NCBI RefSeq assembly: GCF_042646165.1
Contig: NZ_JBHRTC010000015.1
Source of the DNA: Microbaculum marinum
GTDB taxonomy: Bacteria > Pseudomonadota > Alphaproteobacteria > Rhizobiales > Tepidamorphaceae
DNA: 64,000 nucleotides
Reading direction: 5' to 3' (one strand)
A program made the position numbers and the translations under genes. The notes under the pieces are model-generated. The model ran no database searches, was not told where the DNA came from, and saw nothing but the letters and a program-made list of their open reading frames with translations. Numbering within the stretch: the stretch's first letter is position 1; the number at the start of each line of letters is the position of its first letter. Of the stretch, positions 25,129 through 33,536 are shown piece by piece.

Positions 25129-26619
25129 ATGTATGTCGAATCGCCTACGACATTTGCGTGCGCACACGGCACCGGGCACAGGCACCGTCATTCCCATCGC
25201 CATGCCTGCGATTGCGCCGGACCGGCGGCACTCGCCATCGCCGAAAAGGTAGCGGCCGACCAGTCGCGCAGGTCCCTTCTCCTCGGAGCCGCGGCCGCGG
25301 CTGTCGCGCCGTTTCTCGGGAGGGGCGCAACGCCGGCTTTCGCCGCCGGGCCAAAGATGTCGGACCGGCCGCTGCTGCTGACCAACCTGCGCCTGTTCGA
25401 CGGCCGCGATGCCACTCTCCGCGAAAACGTCTCGATTCTCGTCGAGGGGAATCGCATCTCCGGACTGCCGGGAGCGGAGGAGCGGATCGAGGGCGCCGAG
25501 GTCCTGGACTGCGGCGGCCGCCTCGCCATGCCCGGGCTGATCGACGCGCACTGGCACACCATGCTCTGCGCGATCACCGAACTCGCCGCGATGACTTCAG
25601 ATGTCGGCTACATCTATCTGGTGGCCGCGCGCGAGGCCGAGCGCACCCTGCTGCGGGGATTCACCTCAGTCAGGGACGCGGGCGGCCCGTCGTTCGCCCT
25701 GAAACGCGCCATCGACGAGGGGATCGTGCACGGACCGCGAATATACCCCTCCGGCGCGATGATTTCGCAGACCTCCGGGCACGGCGACTTCCGCATGCGG
25801 CACGAGCTCCCCCGCAGCCCCGGCGATCTCAGCCACAGCGAACGCGCCGGCATGGCGGCGATCGCCGACGGCGCCGACGAGGTGCTTCGGCGTGTGCGCG
25901 AGCAGCTGATGCTCGGCGCCTCGCAGATAAAGCTGATGGCCGGGGGCGGAGTCAGCTCGGCTTACGATCCGCTCGACACGCTCCAATACACCGAGGAGGA
26001 GCTGCACGCGGGCGTCAGGGCGGCAGGCGACTGGAACACCTACGTGATGGTTCACGTCTACACGCCCCCGGGGATCAAGCGCGCCATTCGTGCCGGTGCC
26101 CGGTCCATCGAACATGGCCAGCTTGCCGACGAGGAGGCCGTCCGCATGATGGTCGACGCCGGAGTCTGGTGGAGCCTGCAGCCGTTCCTCGCCGACGTCG
26201 ACGCCAACATCAAGTCCGGCCCGCACGCCAGGGCGAAGCAGCAAGAGGTCGCCAAGGGAACCGTACGCGCCTACGAGATGGCGCAGCACTTCGGCGTGAA
26301 GACCGCGTGGGGGACCGACATCCTGTTCAGCCCCGACAACCTGCCAAGCCAGGGCCGCCAGCTTGCGAAACTCACCCGGTTCTATGATCCGCTCGACCTG
26401 CTGGCCATTGCGACAGGGACGAACGGCGAACTGCTTCGGCTGTCAGGCCCACGCAATCCCTATGACGGGAAGCTCGGCGTGATCGAGCCCGGTGCATTTG
26501 CAGACGTCCTGGTTGCGGATGGTGATCCGACCGAGAACCTCGACTTTCTCTCCGACCCGGAGACCAACCTCCGGCTGATCATGAAGGACGGCAAGATCTA
26601 CAAGGACACCCGCGCATGA
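25129..26619 (+). CDS. Exported amidohydrolase (imidazolonepropionase-like), Tat signal
   Basis: 496 residues. The N-terminus is unusual: a His-rich tract (HGTGHRHRHSHRHACDC) precedes a twin-arginine signal (DQSRRSLLLGAAAAAVAPFL, cleavage near ATPAFA). The mature enzyme is an amidohydrolase-superfamily TIM barrel with metal motifs DAHWHT, Lys in SQIKLMAGGG (likely carboxylated bridging ligand), His in MVHVYTP, His in SIEHGQL and Asp in AWGTDILF, similar to imidazolonepropionase-like and prolidase-like enzymes. It would act in the periplasm on cyclic amides, lactams or dipeptides; the substrate is unknown. It opens a co-directional run with the next amide hydrolase, gadB and an efflux pump. 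The upstream His tract may bind metal ions before export. Confidence 0.85.
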   Translation: MYVESPTTFACAHGTGHRHRHSHRHACDCAGPAALAIAEKVAADQSRRSLLLGAAAAAVAPFLGRGATPAFAAGPKMSDRPLLLTNLRLFDGRDATLRENVSILVEGNRISGLPGAEERIEGAEVLDCGGRLAMPGLIDAHWHTMLCAITELAAMTSDVGYIYLVAAREAERTLLRGFTSVRDAGGPSFALKRAIDEGIVHGPRIYPSGAMISQTSGHGDFRMRHELPRSPGDLSHSERAGMAAIADGADEVLRRVREQLMLGASQIKLMAGGGVSSAYDPLDTLQYTEEELHAGVRAAGDWNTYVMVHVYTPPGIKRAIRAGARSIEHGQLADEEAVRMMVDAGVWWSLQPFLADVDANIKSGPHARAKQQEVAKGTVRAYEMAQHFGVKTAWGTDILFSPDNLPSQGRQLAKLTRFYDPLDLLAIATGTNGELLRLSGPRNPYDGKLGVIEPGAFADVLVADGDPTENLDFLSDPETNLRLIMKDGKIYKDTRA

Positions 26620-26833
26620 ACCGGCCCGGCATTGCGGCACCGGACTTCACGATGACGACCGGACGAACCCGGCGATGGCAACGGGCGCCACGAATATCGA
26701 AGCGGTACTGAACCTATAGGAGACAACGATACCTCGTTGGCTTTCCGCGCGCTAGCTGCCACCGCCTCCTCGAACCAGATGCCGGAACGTTCCACCATCT
26801 TCCCCTGCGAAACCAGCGCTCGAGTCAGACGCC

Positions 26834-27949
26834 ATGTGTACATCCCTGATTTACAGTGACAAGAACGGGAACTTCTATTTCGGGCGAACGCTCGAACTGA
26901 CCGTCGATCTTCCCTACCAGCTGGTGTTCGTTCCGAGAGGGCAAGCCTTCTCCTCCGAGGTGCCCGGGCACCCCGTACTCTCCTACCCGGCGAAAAATGC
27001 CTTTCTCGCCGTCGCAATGCCGGCGCGCATGCCGACCGCCGCCGCCCCCCTCGGGCTCGGCGACATGAAGGTCCTCGAAGGACTGAACACCGAGGGCCTG
27101 ACCTTCAGCGTCCTGTCCTATCCCTCGGCCGGTGGAACCCAGAAACCGGTGGAAATGACGCACGCCGTGCTCGCTGCGTCGGATCTCGGCAGCTGGATAC
27201 TGGCCAGTTTTGCCCGCGTCGGAGAAGTGAAGTCGGCGCTGGCTGACCAACCCGTGATGCTGGAGCCGCTGGCGGTCCTCGGCGGTGCCGAATCCCCGTT
27301 CCATTACATCGTCCACGATGCCGAAGGCGGCTCGATCGTCATTGAGTTCCATCGCGGTGAGATGACCGTCTATGACAATCCTGTCGGTGTCATGACGAAC
27401 GGTCCGAGGTTCGACTGGCACCTCACCAACCTCGACAATTACACGCATCTGACGAATGTCGACCGGCCGGTGGCGACATTCGGTGCGTACAAGGCGGTGC
27501 AGCCGGATTCCGGCATCGCGACCGCGGCCCTGCCGGGTTCGAATACATCCGTGGGCAGGTTCGTGCGTGCGGCATACTACGCGCAATTCACGGAGAAGGC
27601 CGCGACGCCGGATCTCGCCGTGCTGACGCTTGCGCACATCATGAACAATTTCGACCGACCGCGCGGGGCGACGATCGACTATCCGGCAGCCGGCGCCGGG
27701 CATCTTGAAGTCGCCGGGCTCGAACCGGGCGGCGAAGCGGACTACGCGACGGAGTACACCGCGTGGACGAGCCTTTCCGATCTAACTGGGAAGAGCTTTT
27801 TTGTCCGCGACTATCGGAGCCTGAACTTCACGCGATTCGATCTCGCCAGTCTCGCGGGCACACTGGAGCCGAGGGTGGTTCCCCTCCAGAAGATCGCCGC
27901 TGCGAATCCGGTGGCGTCGGATCTGGGTGTGGCCGGCGGTCCGGCCTGA
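26834..27949 (+). CDS. Choloylglycine hydrolase / penicillin V acylase family Ntn-hydrolase
   Basis: 371 residues beginning MCTSLIYSDKNGNFYFGRTLEL. After removal of Met1, Cys2 becomes the N-terminal nucleophile; Arg18 is conserved, while the usual Asp21 is Glu here. Further family residues are seen in GVMTNGPRFDWH (Asn) and LPGSNTSVGRFVRA (Arg). Members cleave linear amide bonds in conjugated bile salts, penicillin V or N-acyl homoserine lactones. No signal peptide is visible, so this is cytoplasmic, unlike Gram-negative penicillin V acylases that are exported. It sits between an exported amidohydrolase and gadB. Brucella-type relatives use such an enzyme against bile salts, but the substrate here is not fixed. 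Confidence 0.88.
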   Translation: MCTSLIYSDKNGNFYFGRTLELTVDLPYQLVFVPRGQAFSSEVPGHPVLSYPAKNAFLAVAMPARMPTAAAPLGLGDMKVLEGLNTEGLTFSVLSYPSAGGTQKPVEMTHAVLAASDLGSWILASFARVGEVKSALADQPVMLEPLAVLGGAESPFHYIVHDAEGGSIVIEFHRGEMTVYDNPVGVMTNGPRFDWHLTNLDNYTHLTNVDRPVATFGAYKAVQPDSGIATAALPGSNTSVGRFVRAAYYAQFTEKAATPDLAVLTLAHIMNNFDRPRGATIDYPAAGAGHLEVAGLEPGGEADYATEYTAWTSLSDLTGKSFFVRDYRSLNFTRFDLASLAGTLEPRVVPLQKIAAANPVASDLGVAGGPA

Positions 27950-27983
27950 ACCGTCCCAGCATTTTCAATCGAAGAAACGGGCC

Positions 27984-29375
27984 ATGACGAAGACACACCA
28001 TCGACACGACGACAACGACGACACGACCTACGGTGCCGGAGACCTTGCGCGAGCTCTTCCGAAGGTCAACTTTCCGGACGCCGAAAGGGATCCTCGACGC
28101 GTGTACGCGGCAATGCACGACGAGCTCATGCTCGACGGAAACGCGCGGCAGAATCTGGCGACGTTCTGCCAGACCTGGGAGGAACCGGAAGTCCATCGAC
28201 TGATGGACGACTGCATTGACAAGAACATGGTCGACAAGGACGAGTATCCGCAGACGGCGGAGATCGAATCCCGCTGCGTGCACATGCTTGCCGATCTCTG
28301 GAACGCCCCCCATCCGCAGACGGCTCCAGGATGCTCGACCACCGGCTCCAGCGAGGCGGCAATGCTCGGCGGCCTGGCGATGAAACGCCGATGGGAGGCC
28401 AGGCGTCGCGCGCAGGGCAAGCCCACGGACAATCCAAACCTAGTAACGGGTCCGGTCCAGATCTGCTGGCACAAGTTCACACGCTACTGGGACATAGAAC
28501 ACCGCGAGATTCCGATGGACAGCGGCCGCTTCCTGATGTCCCCGGAGGAGGTGCTGAGCCGGTGCGACGAGAACACGATCGGAGTTGTGCCGACGCTGGG
28601 AGTGACCTTTACCGGCGAGTACGAGCCCGTAAAGGCGGTAAGCGACGCCCTGGATGACCTTCAGGCGAGAACCGGTCTTGACATTCCCATCCATGTCGAC
28701 GGCGCGAGCGGTGGCTTCCTCGCTCCGTTTTGCGACCGCGATCTGGAATGGGACTTCCGCCTGCCTCGCGTACGCTCGATCAATGCGTCAGGGCACAAGT
28801 TCGGTCTCGCTCCGCTGGGAGTAGGATGGGTGCTGTGGCGCGAGGAGGCTGACCTCCCCGACGAGATGGTGTTCTGGGTGAACTACCTGGGCGGCAACAT
28901 GCGCGACATAGCTCTTAACTTCTCGCGTCCCGGCGGCCAGGTCATCTGCCAGTATTACAACTTCCTGCGACTGGGGCGGGAGGGATACCGAAAGGTCCAT
29001 GGTGCCTGCTATGGCAGCGCGGAGTATCTCGCCGAAGAGATCTCGAAGATGGGACCTTTCGAGATCTTGTTCGATGGCGCGCCCTCCCGGGGCATTCCGG
29101 CGGTCTGCTGGAGGCTCAAGGAGGCAACCGATCCCGGTTTCACGCTCTTCGATCTCGCCGACCGGTTGCGTGTCCGCGGATGGCAGGTTCCGGCCTATAC
29201 TTTGCCCGCCAACTGCCAGGATCAGGCGGTTCAGCGCATCCTCGTGCGAAACGGTGTCAGCTATGATCTGTGCTCGATGCTGCTCGACCACATGAAGGCG
29301 GCCCTCACTTATTTCCAGACGCACCCGGTCCAGAACCCGCTAACCAAACATGAGGCTTCGGGCTTCCATCATTGA
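27984..29375 (+). CDS. gadB: Glutamate decarboxylase
   Basis: Converts L-glutamate to GABA and CO2, using up a cytosolic proton; PLP-dependent. The 463-aa protein aligns along its whole length with enterobacterial GadA/GadB: LDGNARQNLATFCQTW, TGSSEAAMLGGLAMK, GPVQICWHKFTRYWD, HVDGASGGFLAPF, and the PLP lysine in SINASGHKFGLAPLG. The N-terminus is His/Asp-rich (TKTHHRHDDNDD) and the last residues are FHH; in E. coli GadB a C-terminal His closes the active site at neutral pH, so pH control is plausible. No glutamate/GABA antiporter (gadC) is found in the window. Start ATG 27984 follows the previous gene by 34 nt. Confidence 0.95.
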   Translation: MTKTHHRHDDNDDTTYGAGDLARALPKVNFPDAERDPRRVYAAMHDELMLDGNARQNLATFCQTWEEPEVHRLMDDCIDKNMVDKDEYPQTAEIESRCVHMLADLWNAPHPQTAPGCSTTGSSEAAMLGGLAMKRRWEARRRAQGKPTDNPNLVTGPVQICWHKFTRYWDIEHREIPMDSGRFLMSPEEVLSRCDENTIGVVPTLGVTFTGEYEPVKAVSDALDDLQARTGLDIPIHVDGASGGFLAPFCDRDLEWDFRLPRVRSINASGHKFGLAPLGVGWVLWREEADLPDEMVFWVNYLGGNMRDIALNFSRPGGQVICQYYNFLRLGREGYRKVHGACYGSAEYLAEEISKMGPFEILFDGAPSRGIPAVCWRLKEATDPGFTLFDLADRLRVRGWQVPAYTLPANCQDQAVQRILVRNGVSYDLCSMLLDHMKAALTYFQTHPVQNPLTKHEASGFHH

Positions 29376-29383
29376 CTGTCGAC

Positions 29384-30277
29384 ATGGGGAAAACCGCAGC
29401 GGCGGAGCCCGGCGGGCGTAGCCCGTCCGGCTCCGGCCGGTCTCGCGTCTCTCAGTCCGGGCCCTGGCCATTCGTGACGCTCCGTCGGTACCGTCACGAC
29501 GGCCGGCTGCTGACCTGGCGTGCCCGCCAGCACAGGAAAGGGCTCCAACACGAAACGCGCGGCCTCGACCCGACGCAGGCGCCCTTCTGGCACACCGAGA
29601 GATACAACTGGCTGACCGGCGCGATATTCGCCGTCGGCGCGTTCCTGTTCATGACCGGCTGCGTGTTGACATTGATCAGCCAGGTCTGGGAAGCCCTGGA
29701 CCCGACGACGATCAACTCCGTCTTTTTTCTCGGCTCGATCCCCTTCACCACCGCGGGCTATCTGCAGCTCTTCCAGGCCGCCAATGCCGGGCCATTCGCG
29801 CCCGCACGGCCGGCGAGCGCGATTTCGTCCGGCCGGATCGCATTGATCGGATGGCATCCGGAAAGTCCGGGATGGCTCAGCACCCTTGCCCAGTTCGTGG
29901 GAACCGTCGCGTTCAACCTCAACACGTTCGACGCAATCTACGACCCGTCCGGCTGGAGGGCCCAGGATCTTGTCATATGGATTCCCGGAATGATCGGCTC
30001 GCTGCTCTTTCTTATATCCGGCTATCTCGCCTACATCGAGGCAGGACACGCCTACTGGAGTTGGCGGCCGAAAGAACTCGCCTGGTGGATTGTCTTCGTA
30101 AATCTCGTGGGGTGTATCGCCTTCATGACGGCGGCCATACTGGCCTACGTTCCAGCTGGCACGGAGCCGGCCTGGGTTCCTGTCGTCGGCAATGTGCACC
30201 TGTGGTTCGGAGCGCTGTGCTTCTTTGTCGGCGCCATCCTGCTTATGCGCGAGAGCCGCGACTCGGCGCATCGCTGA
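29384..30277 (+). CDS. Six-helix membrane protein, YrhK-like, downstream of gadB
   Basis: About 297 residues from ATG 29384 (a TTG at 29372 overlapping the gadB stop is an alternative). After a ~75-residue basic, cytosolic N-terminus there are three helical pairs: WLTGAIFAVGAFLFMTGCVL and NSVFFLGSIPFTTAGYLQLF; LSTLAQFVGTVAFNLNTFDA and IWIPGMIGSLLFLISGYLAYI; IVFVNLVGCIAFMTAAILAYV and HLWFGALCFFVGAILLM. The repeated G-x-x-x-F-x-x-G-x pattern resembles YrhK-type domains, but this is weak. It is neither an APC-family antiporter nor another known glutamate/GABA exchanger. Proximity to gadB suggests a role in the same stress response. Confidence 0.7.
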   Translation: MGKTAAAEPGGRSPSGSGRSRVSQSGPWPFVTLRRYRHDGRLLTWRARQHRKGLQHETRGLDPTQAPFWHTERYNWLTGAIFAVGAFLFMTGCVLTLISQVWEALDPTTINSVFFLGSIPFTTAGYLQLFQAANAGPFAPARPASAISSGRIALIGWHPESPGWLSTLAQFVGTVAFNLNTFDAIYDPSGWRAQDLVIWIPGMIGSLLFLISGYLAYIEAGHAYWSWRPKELAWWIVFVNLVGCIAFMTAAILAYVPAGTEPAWVPVVGNVHLWFGALCFFVGAILLMRESRDSAHR

Positions 30278-30300
30278 GCGAATGGAGAGGAGTTGTACGC

Positions 30301-30630
30301 GTGTATCCTCTCCGTTCGCCGGCTGACACCGATCTCCCGGCCGATCGGACCAGACGTCCGAGGCGGTGGACGAGGGCGCTCGCAATGGCGTTGCTCGTCA
30401 ATTGCTTCGGCGGATGCGCCCAGACGGCTGCTCCGGCCGTGCCGATGTTGGGGGCCTATTTTCCTTCCTGGCTGCTTTGTGCACTTGCCGGGGTGTTGAC
30501 CGCGATCCTCGTGCGCATCGCGTTCGTGTGGATCAGGCTCGACGACGTACTTCCCGCACGGCTGCTCGTCTATCTGGCCGTGGCCACGGTGGCGGGTCTT
30601 CTCGTCTCCATGACGGTCTTCGGGCGGTGA
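30301..30630 (+). CDS. ytcA: YtcA-like lipoprotein
   Basis: 109 residues from GTG 30301; the start is decided by an excellent ribosome-binding site GGAGAGGAG (30284-30292) with 8-nt spacing. A basic N-terminal part (RTRRPRRWTRA) leads to a lipobox ending LLVNCFGGC, then PMLGAYFPSWLLCALAGVL and a second hydrophobic helix near the C-terminus. P-x-x-G-A-Y-x-P-S-W and the two-helix layout match E. coli YtcA, whose gene also stands just ahead of mdtNOP. Function unknown, presumably an accessory part of the efflux system. It ends 4 nt before mdtN. Confidence 0.82.
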   Translation: MYPLRSPADTDLPADRTRRPRRWTRALAMALLVNCFGGCAQTAAPAVPMLGAYFPSWLLCALAGVLTAILVRIAFVWIRLDDVLPARLLVYLAVATVAGLLVSMTVFGR

Positions 30631-30634
30631 GCCG

Positions 30635-31681
30635 ATGAATGGTGATCGCATACACGCTTCTCGTGTCGGCGGCGTCATTGTTGCCACGGTCCTGGTGTTC
30701 GCGGCTGCGATGCTTGGCTGGAACCACCTGCGCACCGCGCGGCTCAACCCGCTGTCCCAGGAAGCCGTGCTGACCGCGGATGTTGTCCACATCGCTGCCA
30801 CGGTCTCCGGACGGATCGTCGACATGGAGGTGACCGAGAACGCAGCGGTACGCAAGGGCGACGTCCTGTTCCGTATTGACCCTGTCCCTTATCAGCTCGC
30901 CGTGAATCAGGCCGCGGGGGATCTGGCAATCGCCCGGGCGGCTCTTTCCGACCGTCATCGGGAAATCGAAGCCGAGACCCGCAACGCAGAGATTGCCACG
31001 GCACAGGTGGAGCGGGCCGAAGAAAACCTCGCCTACGCGACGGAGACACTGAGCCGGCTCATGCCGCTTCGGCCCAAGGGCTACGTCAGCGCCCAGGAGG
31101 TCGATACCGCGGCAACGGCCCGGCGCGACGCGGAGATCAGTCTCCGCGAGGCGCAGCGACAGGCAGAGGCCGCGGCGGCCCTCATCGGCGATCCTGCCGG
31201 CGCGGAGGCGCTCGTGCAGGCCCGCGAAGCCGCTCTCTCGATCGCCGAGCACGAGCTGGACGAGACGGTGGTGCGCGCGCCGCACGACGGCCGCATCGTC
31301 GGCCTTGCGGTCGCGGCTGGCGAGTTCGTGCTGCCCGGCGAGGCTGTCTTCACCCTGATCGATACATCCACCTGGTATGCGAGCGCGAACTTCGTCGAGA
31401 CGGAACTGGGCCGCGTCAAGGTCGGCAGTTGCGCCACCGTCCATGCCCTCGCCGACGGAAGCGTCGCCATACGCGGGCGCGTCGAGGGCGCGGGATGGGG
31501 CGTGACGTCGGAGCAGATGATCAATATTCCCAGCGGGCTGCCGCTGGTGCCACGTTCTCTCGACTGGGTCCGCGTCGCACAGCGCTTCCCGGTACGGATC
31601 CGGCTGCTTGATCCGCCACCGAGCCTGATGCGAATGGGCGCTTCGGCAACGGCGACGGTGCACGATGAAACCGATTGCTGA
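30635..31681 (+). CDS. mdtN: Efflux periplasmic adaptor (HlyD/EmrA family), MdtN-like
   Basis: 348 residues: membrane anchor (about 12-32), then the beta-barrel and lipoyl halves (VVHIAATVSGRIVDMEV and VVRAPHDGRIVGLAVAAGE) on either side of an alpha-hairpin (about 85-200), and the RND-type barrel (FVETELGRVKVGSCATVHAL). Links the inner-membrane transporter encoded next to the outer-membrane factor. The gene order ytcA-adaptor-FUSC-OMF equals E. coli ytcA-mdtNOP. It overlaps mdtO by 17 nt. Confidence 0.9.
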   Translation: MNGDRIHASRVGGVIVATVLVFAAAMLGWNHLRTARLNPLSQEAVLTADVVHIAATVSGRIVDMEVTENAAVRKGDVLFRIDPVPYQLAVNQAAGDLAIARAALSDRHREIEAETRNAEIATAQVERAEENLAYATETLSRLMPLRPKGYVSAQEVDTAATARRDAEISLREAQRQAEAAAALIGDPAGAEALVQAREAALSIAEHELDETVVRAPHDGRIVGLAVAAGEFVLPGEAVFTLIDTSTWYASANFVETELGRVKVGSCATVHALADGSVAIRGRVEGAGWGVTSEQMINIPSGLPLVPRSLDWVRVAQRFPVRIRLLDPPPSLMRMGASATATVHDETDC

Positions 31682-33536
31682 GGCGACCTGGCCGGCGATA
31701 TTCGCCCGCGCGATCCGGGATCTGGGTCCGGCGCCGGGGCGATTTGGCATGGCCTGGCGCATCGCGCTCCTTTGCGCGCTGGTGACGGCCGCGGCGATGC
31801 TCTTCAAGATCCCCGAAGCTGCGATCAGCTGCTACCTCGTGATCTTTCTCATGCGGCCCGACGCCAGCGAAACAATCGGTCAGGCTGTCGGGCTGATCGG
31901 CCTGGCAAGCGTGATCGTCTTGGTGATGGCGCCCCTGATCACGGCCACGATGGACTCGGCATTTCTCCGACTCCTGGTGATGGCGACGGTGTCCTTCGTC
32001 ATGCTTTATCTCAGCTCCGCCACCTCTCTCGGCGAAACGGGCGCGATCATCGGCCTCGTCGTCGCCTTCATCATGACGCTGTCCAGTGACGTTCCGGCTG
32101 GAATCGTCGCATCCCAAGGGCTGCTGTATGCGTGGCAGATGGCCGTCATGCCAATGTTGCTGATGATCGTGTTCTGCCTCGCGCTCGGCCGCAGCCCGCA
32201 TGGGTTGGCTGCCGACAAGATTGCCGCCCGCCTGAACGCGGCAGCCGGTGCCCTGGAGGCCGAAGACACTGTTCAGGCACTGCACGAGTTGCTGGCCGAG
32301 GGCAACGACGACCTTGCCAAGAAGGTCCAGGTCGCGCGCCTGCTCCATCTCGCTCCGGCCCGCCGCACGAGATGGCTCGCAGGCGCAGTCGATACCAGCT
32401 ACCGCTTGATGTTGGCCACCGCCGCCCTTCCGAACGATGCAGCCAGGGCGCGCGCACGTCTTTCGGCTGCCTGCCGGGCGGCAGCTGCGGCGGTGAGCGA
32501 GGATCGCCGACCGGTGGTTCCAGATTCCCCCGCAACAACCGGTTCGCCGGCAGAAGCCGTGGCTTGGGAAGCGCTGCGCGGTCTTGCCCAGTCCAATGGC
32601 GGCGCCGACCCGGCGCCGAAAAAATCACCGTTTCTGGCACCGGATGCCCTTACGAATCCGGATCATCAGCGCTACGCCCTGAAGACTACGGCCGCCGCGA
32701 TGATCTGCTACCTGATCTACACGGGGATTGGCTGGGACGGGATCCACACCGCCATGATCACCTGCTACGTGGCGGCGCTCGGGACGACCGGCGAGACGGT
32801 TCACAAGCTGGCCCTGCGCATCGTCGGATGTCTGATCGGGGCGATTCTGGGGGTCGGCGCTATCGTATTTGTGATCCCCCAGCTCCAGTCGATCGGCGGC
32901 CTGATGGTGCTCGTGTTTGCGGGGATACTGGTTGCCGGCTGGGTGGCGGCCGGCAGCGAGCGCATCGCCTATGCCGGCGTACAGATCGGCCTTGCCTTTC
33001 TGCTGACCATATTGAACGGCTTCGGTCCGAGTACCGACATGAGCGCTGCAGGCGACCGCATCGCGGGCATCCTGCTGGGCAACGTGATCGTCTACCTGAT
33101 TTTCACGGGCATCTGGCCGCGCAGCGCCATCGCTGCCGTGCGAGACCGGCTCGAAGTCGCGTTGAGAGCCCTCTCTCGCGCGGCCGCGTTCCCGAGTGCA
33201 TCTCCAACCGGCCGCATCGACGACGTCGCGACGGCGACCGTGGCACTGGCGGGTGCACGCGAGGGCCTGTTTCTGTTGCCGTTCGAGCCTCGCCGCCAAC
33301 AGCCAGGCAAGTCCGAGGTCCGGCGGATCGCAGCCCTGATCGAATCTGCAGCCGCCCTCGCGCCGGGTCTTGCCATAGGCGACACCGGGCAGCCGACGCT
33401 GTCGGAGCGGCTTTCCGGGATCGCGGCCGCTCTGGGGCAAAATGGGCTCCGGTCGGAAGATGCGCCGGGGGATGCGATTGCCCTGCGCCCGCTGGCCGGA
33501 AACGGCGGGCGGGCAAAGAGCCACGTTGCCAACTGA
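31665..33536 (+). CDS. mdtO: FUSC-family inner-membrane transporter, MdtO-like
   Basis: 623 residues with two membrane domains of about five to six helices each (about 25-170 and 345-480), separated and followed by cytosolic parts, the pattern of AaeB/MdtO/FUSC proteins. YLVIFLMRPDASETIGQAVG and FVMLYLSSATSLGE belong to the first, MITCYVAALGTTGETVHKLALR to the second. These proteins export aromatic acids or drugs with an adaptor and a TolC-like channel; in E. coli MdtNOP has been linked to sulfa-drug tolerance. Substrate here unknown. Confidence 0.88.
   Translation: MKPIAEATWPAIFARAIRDLGPAPGRFGMAWRIALLCALVTAAAMLFKIPEAAISCYLVIFLMRPDASETIGQAVGLIGLASVIVLVMAPLITATMDSAFLRLLVMATVSFVMLYLSSATSLGETGAIIGLVVAFIMTLSSDVPAGIVASQGLLYAWQMAVMPMLLMIVFCLALGRSPHGLAADKIAARLNAAAGALEAEDTVQALHELLAEGNDDLAKKVQVARLLHLAPARRTRWLAGAVDTSYRLMLATAALPNDAARARARLSAACRAAAAAVSEDRRPVVPDSPATTGSPAEAVAWEALRGLAQSNGGADPAPKKSPFLAPDALTNPDHQRYALKTTAAAMICYLIYTGIGWDGIHTAMITCYVAALGTTGETVHKLALRIVGCLIGAILGVGAIVFVIPQLQSIGGLMVLVFAGILVAGWVAAGSERIAYAGVQIGLAFLLTILNGFGPSTDMSAAGDRIAGILLGNVIVYLIFTGIWPRSAIAAVRDRLEVALRALSRAAAFPSASPTGRIDDVATATVALAGAREGLFLLPFEPRRQQPGKSEVRRIAALIESAAALAPGLAIGDTGQPTLSERLSGIAAALGQNGLRSEDAPGDAIALRPLAGNGGRAKSHVAN

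Noticed and set aside
26620..26833. Possible gene remnant between the amidohydrolase and the Ntn-hydrolase (AGGAGA without a usable start)
   Set aside because: No frame in this 214-bp stretch resembles a known protein; it may simply be leader sequence.
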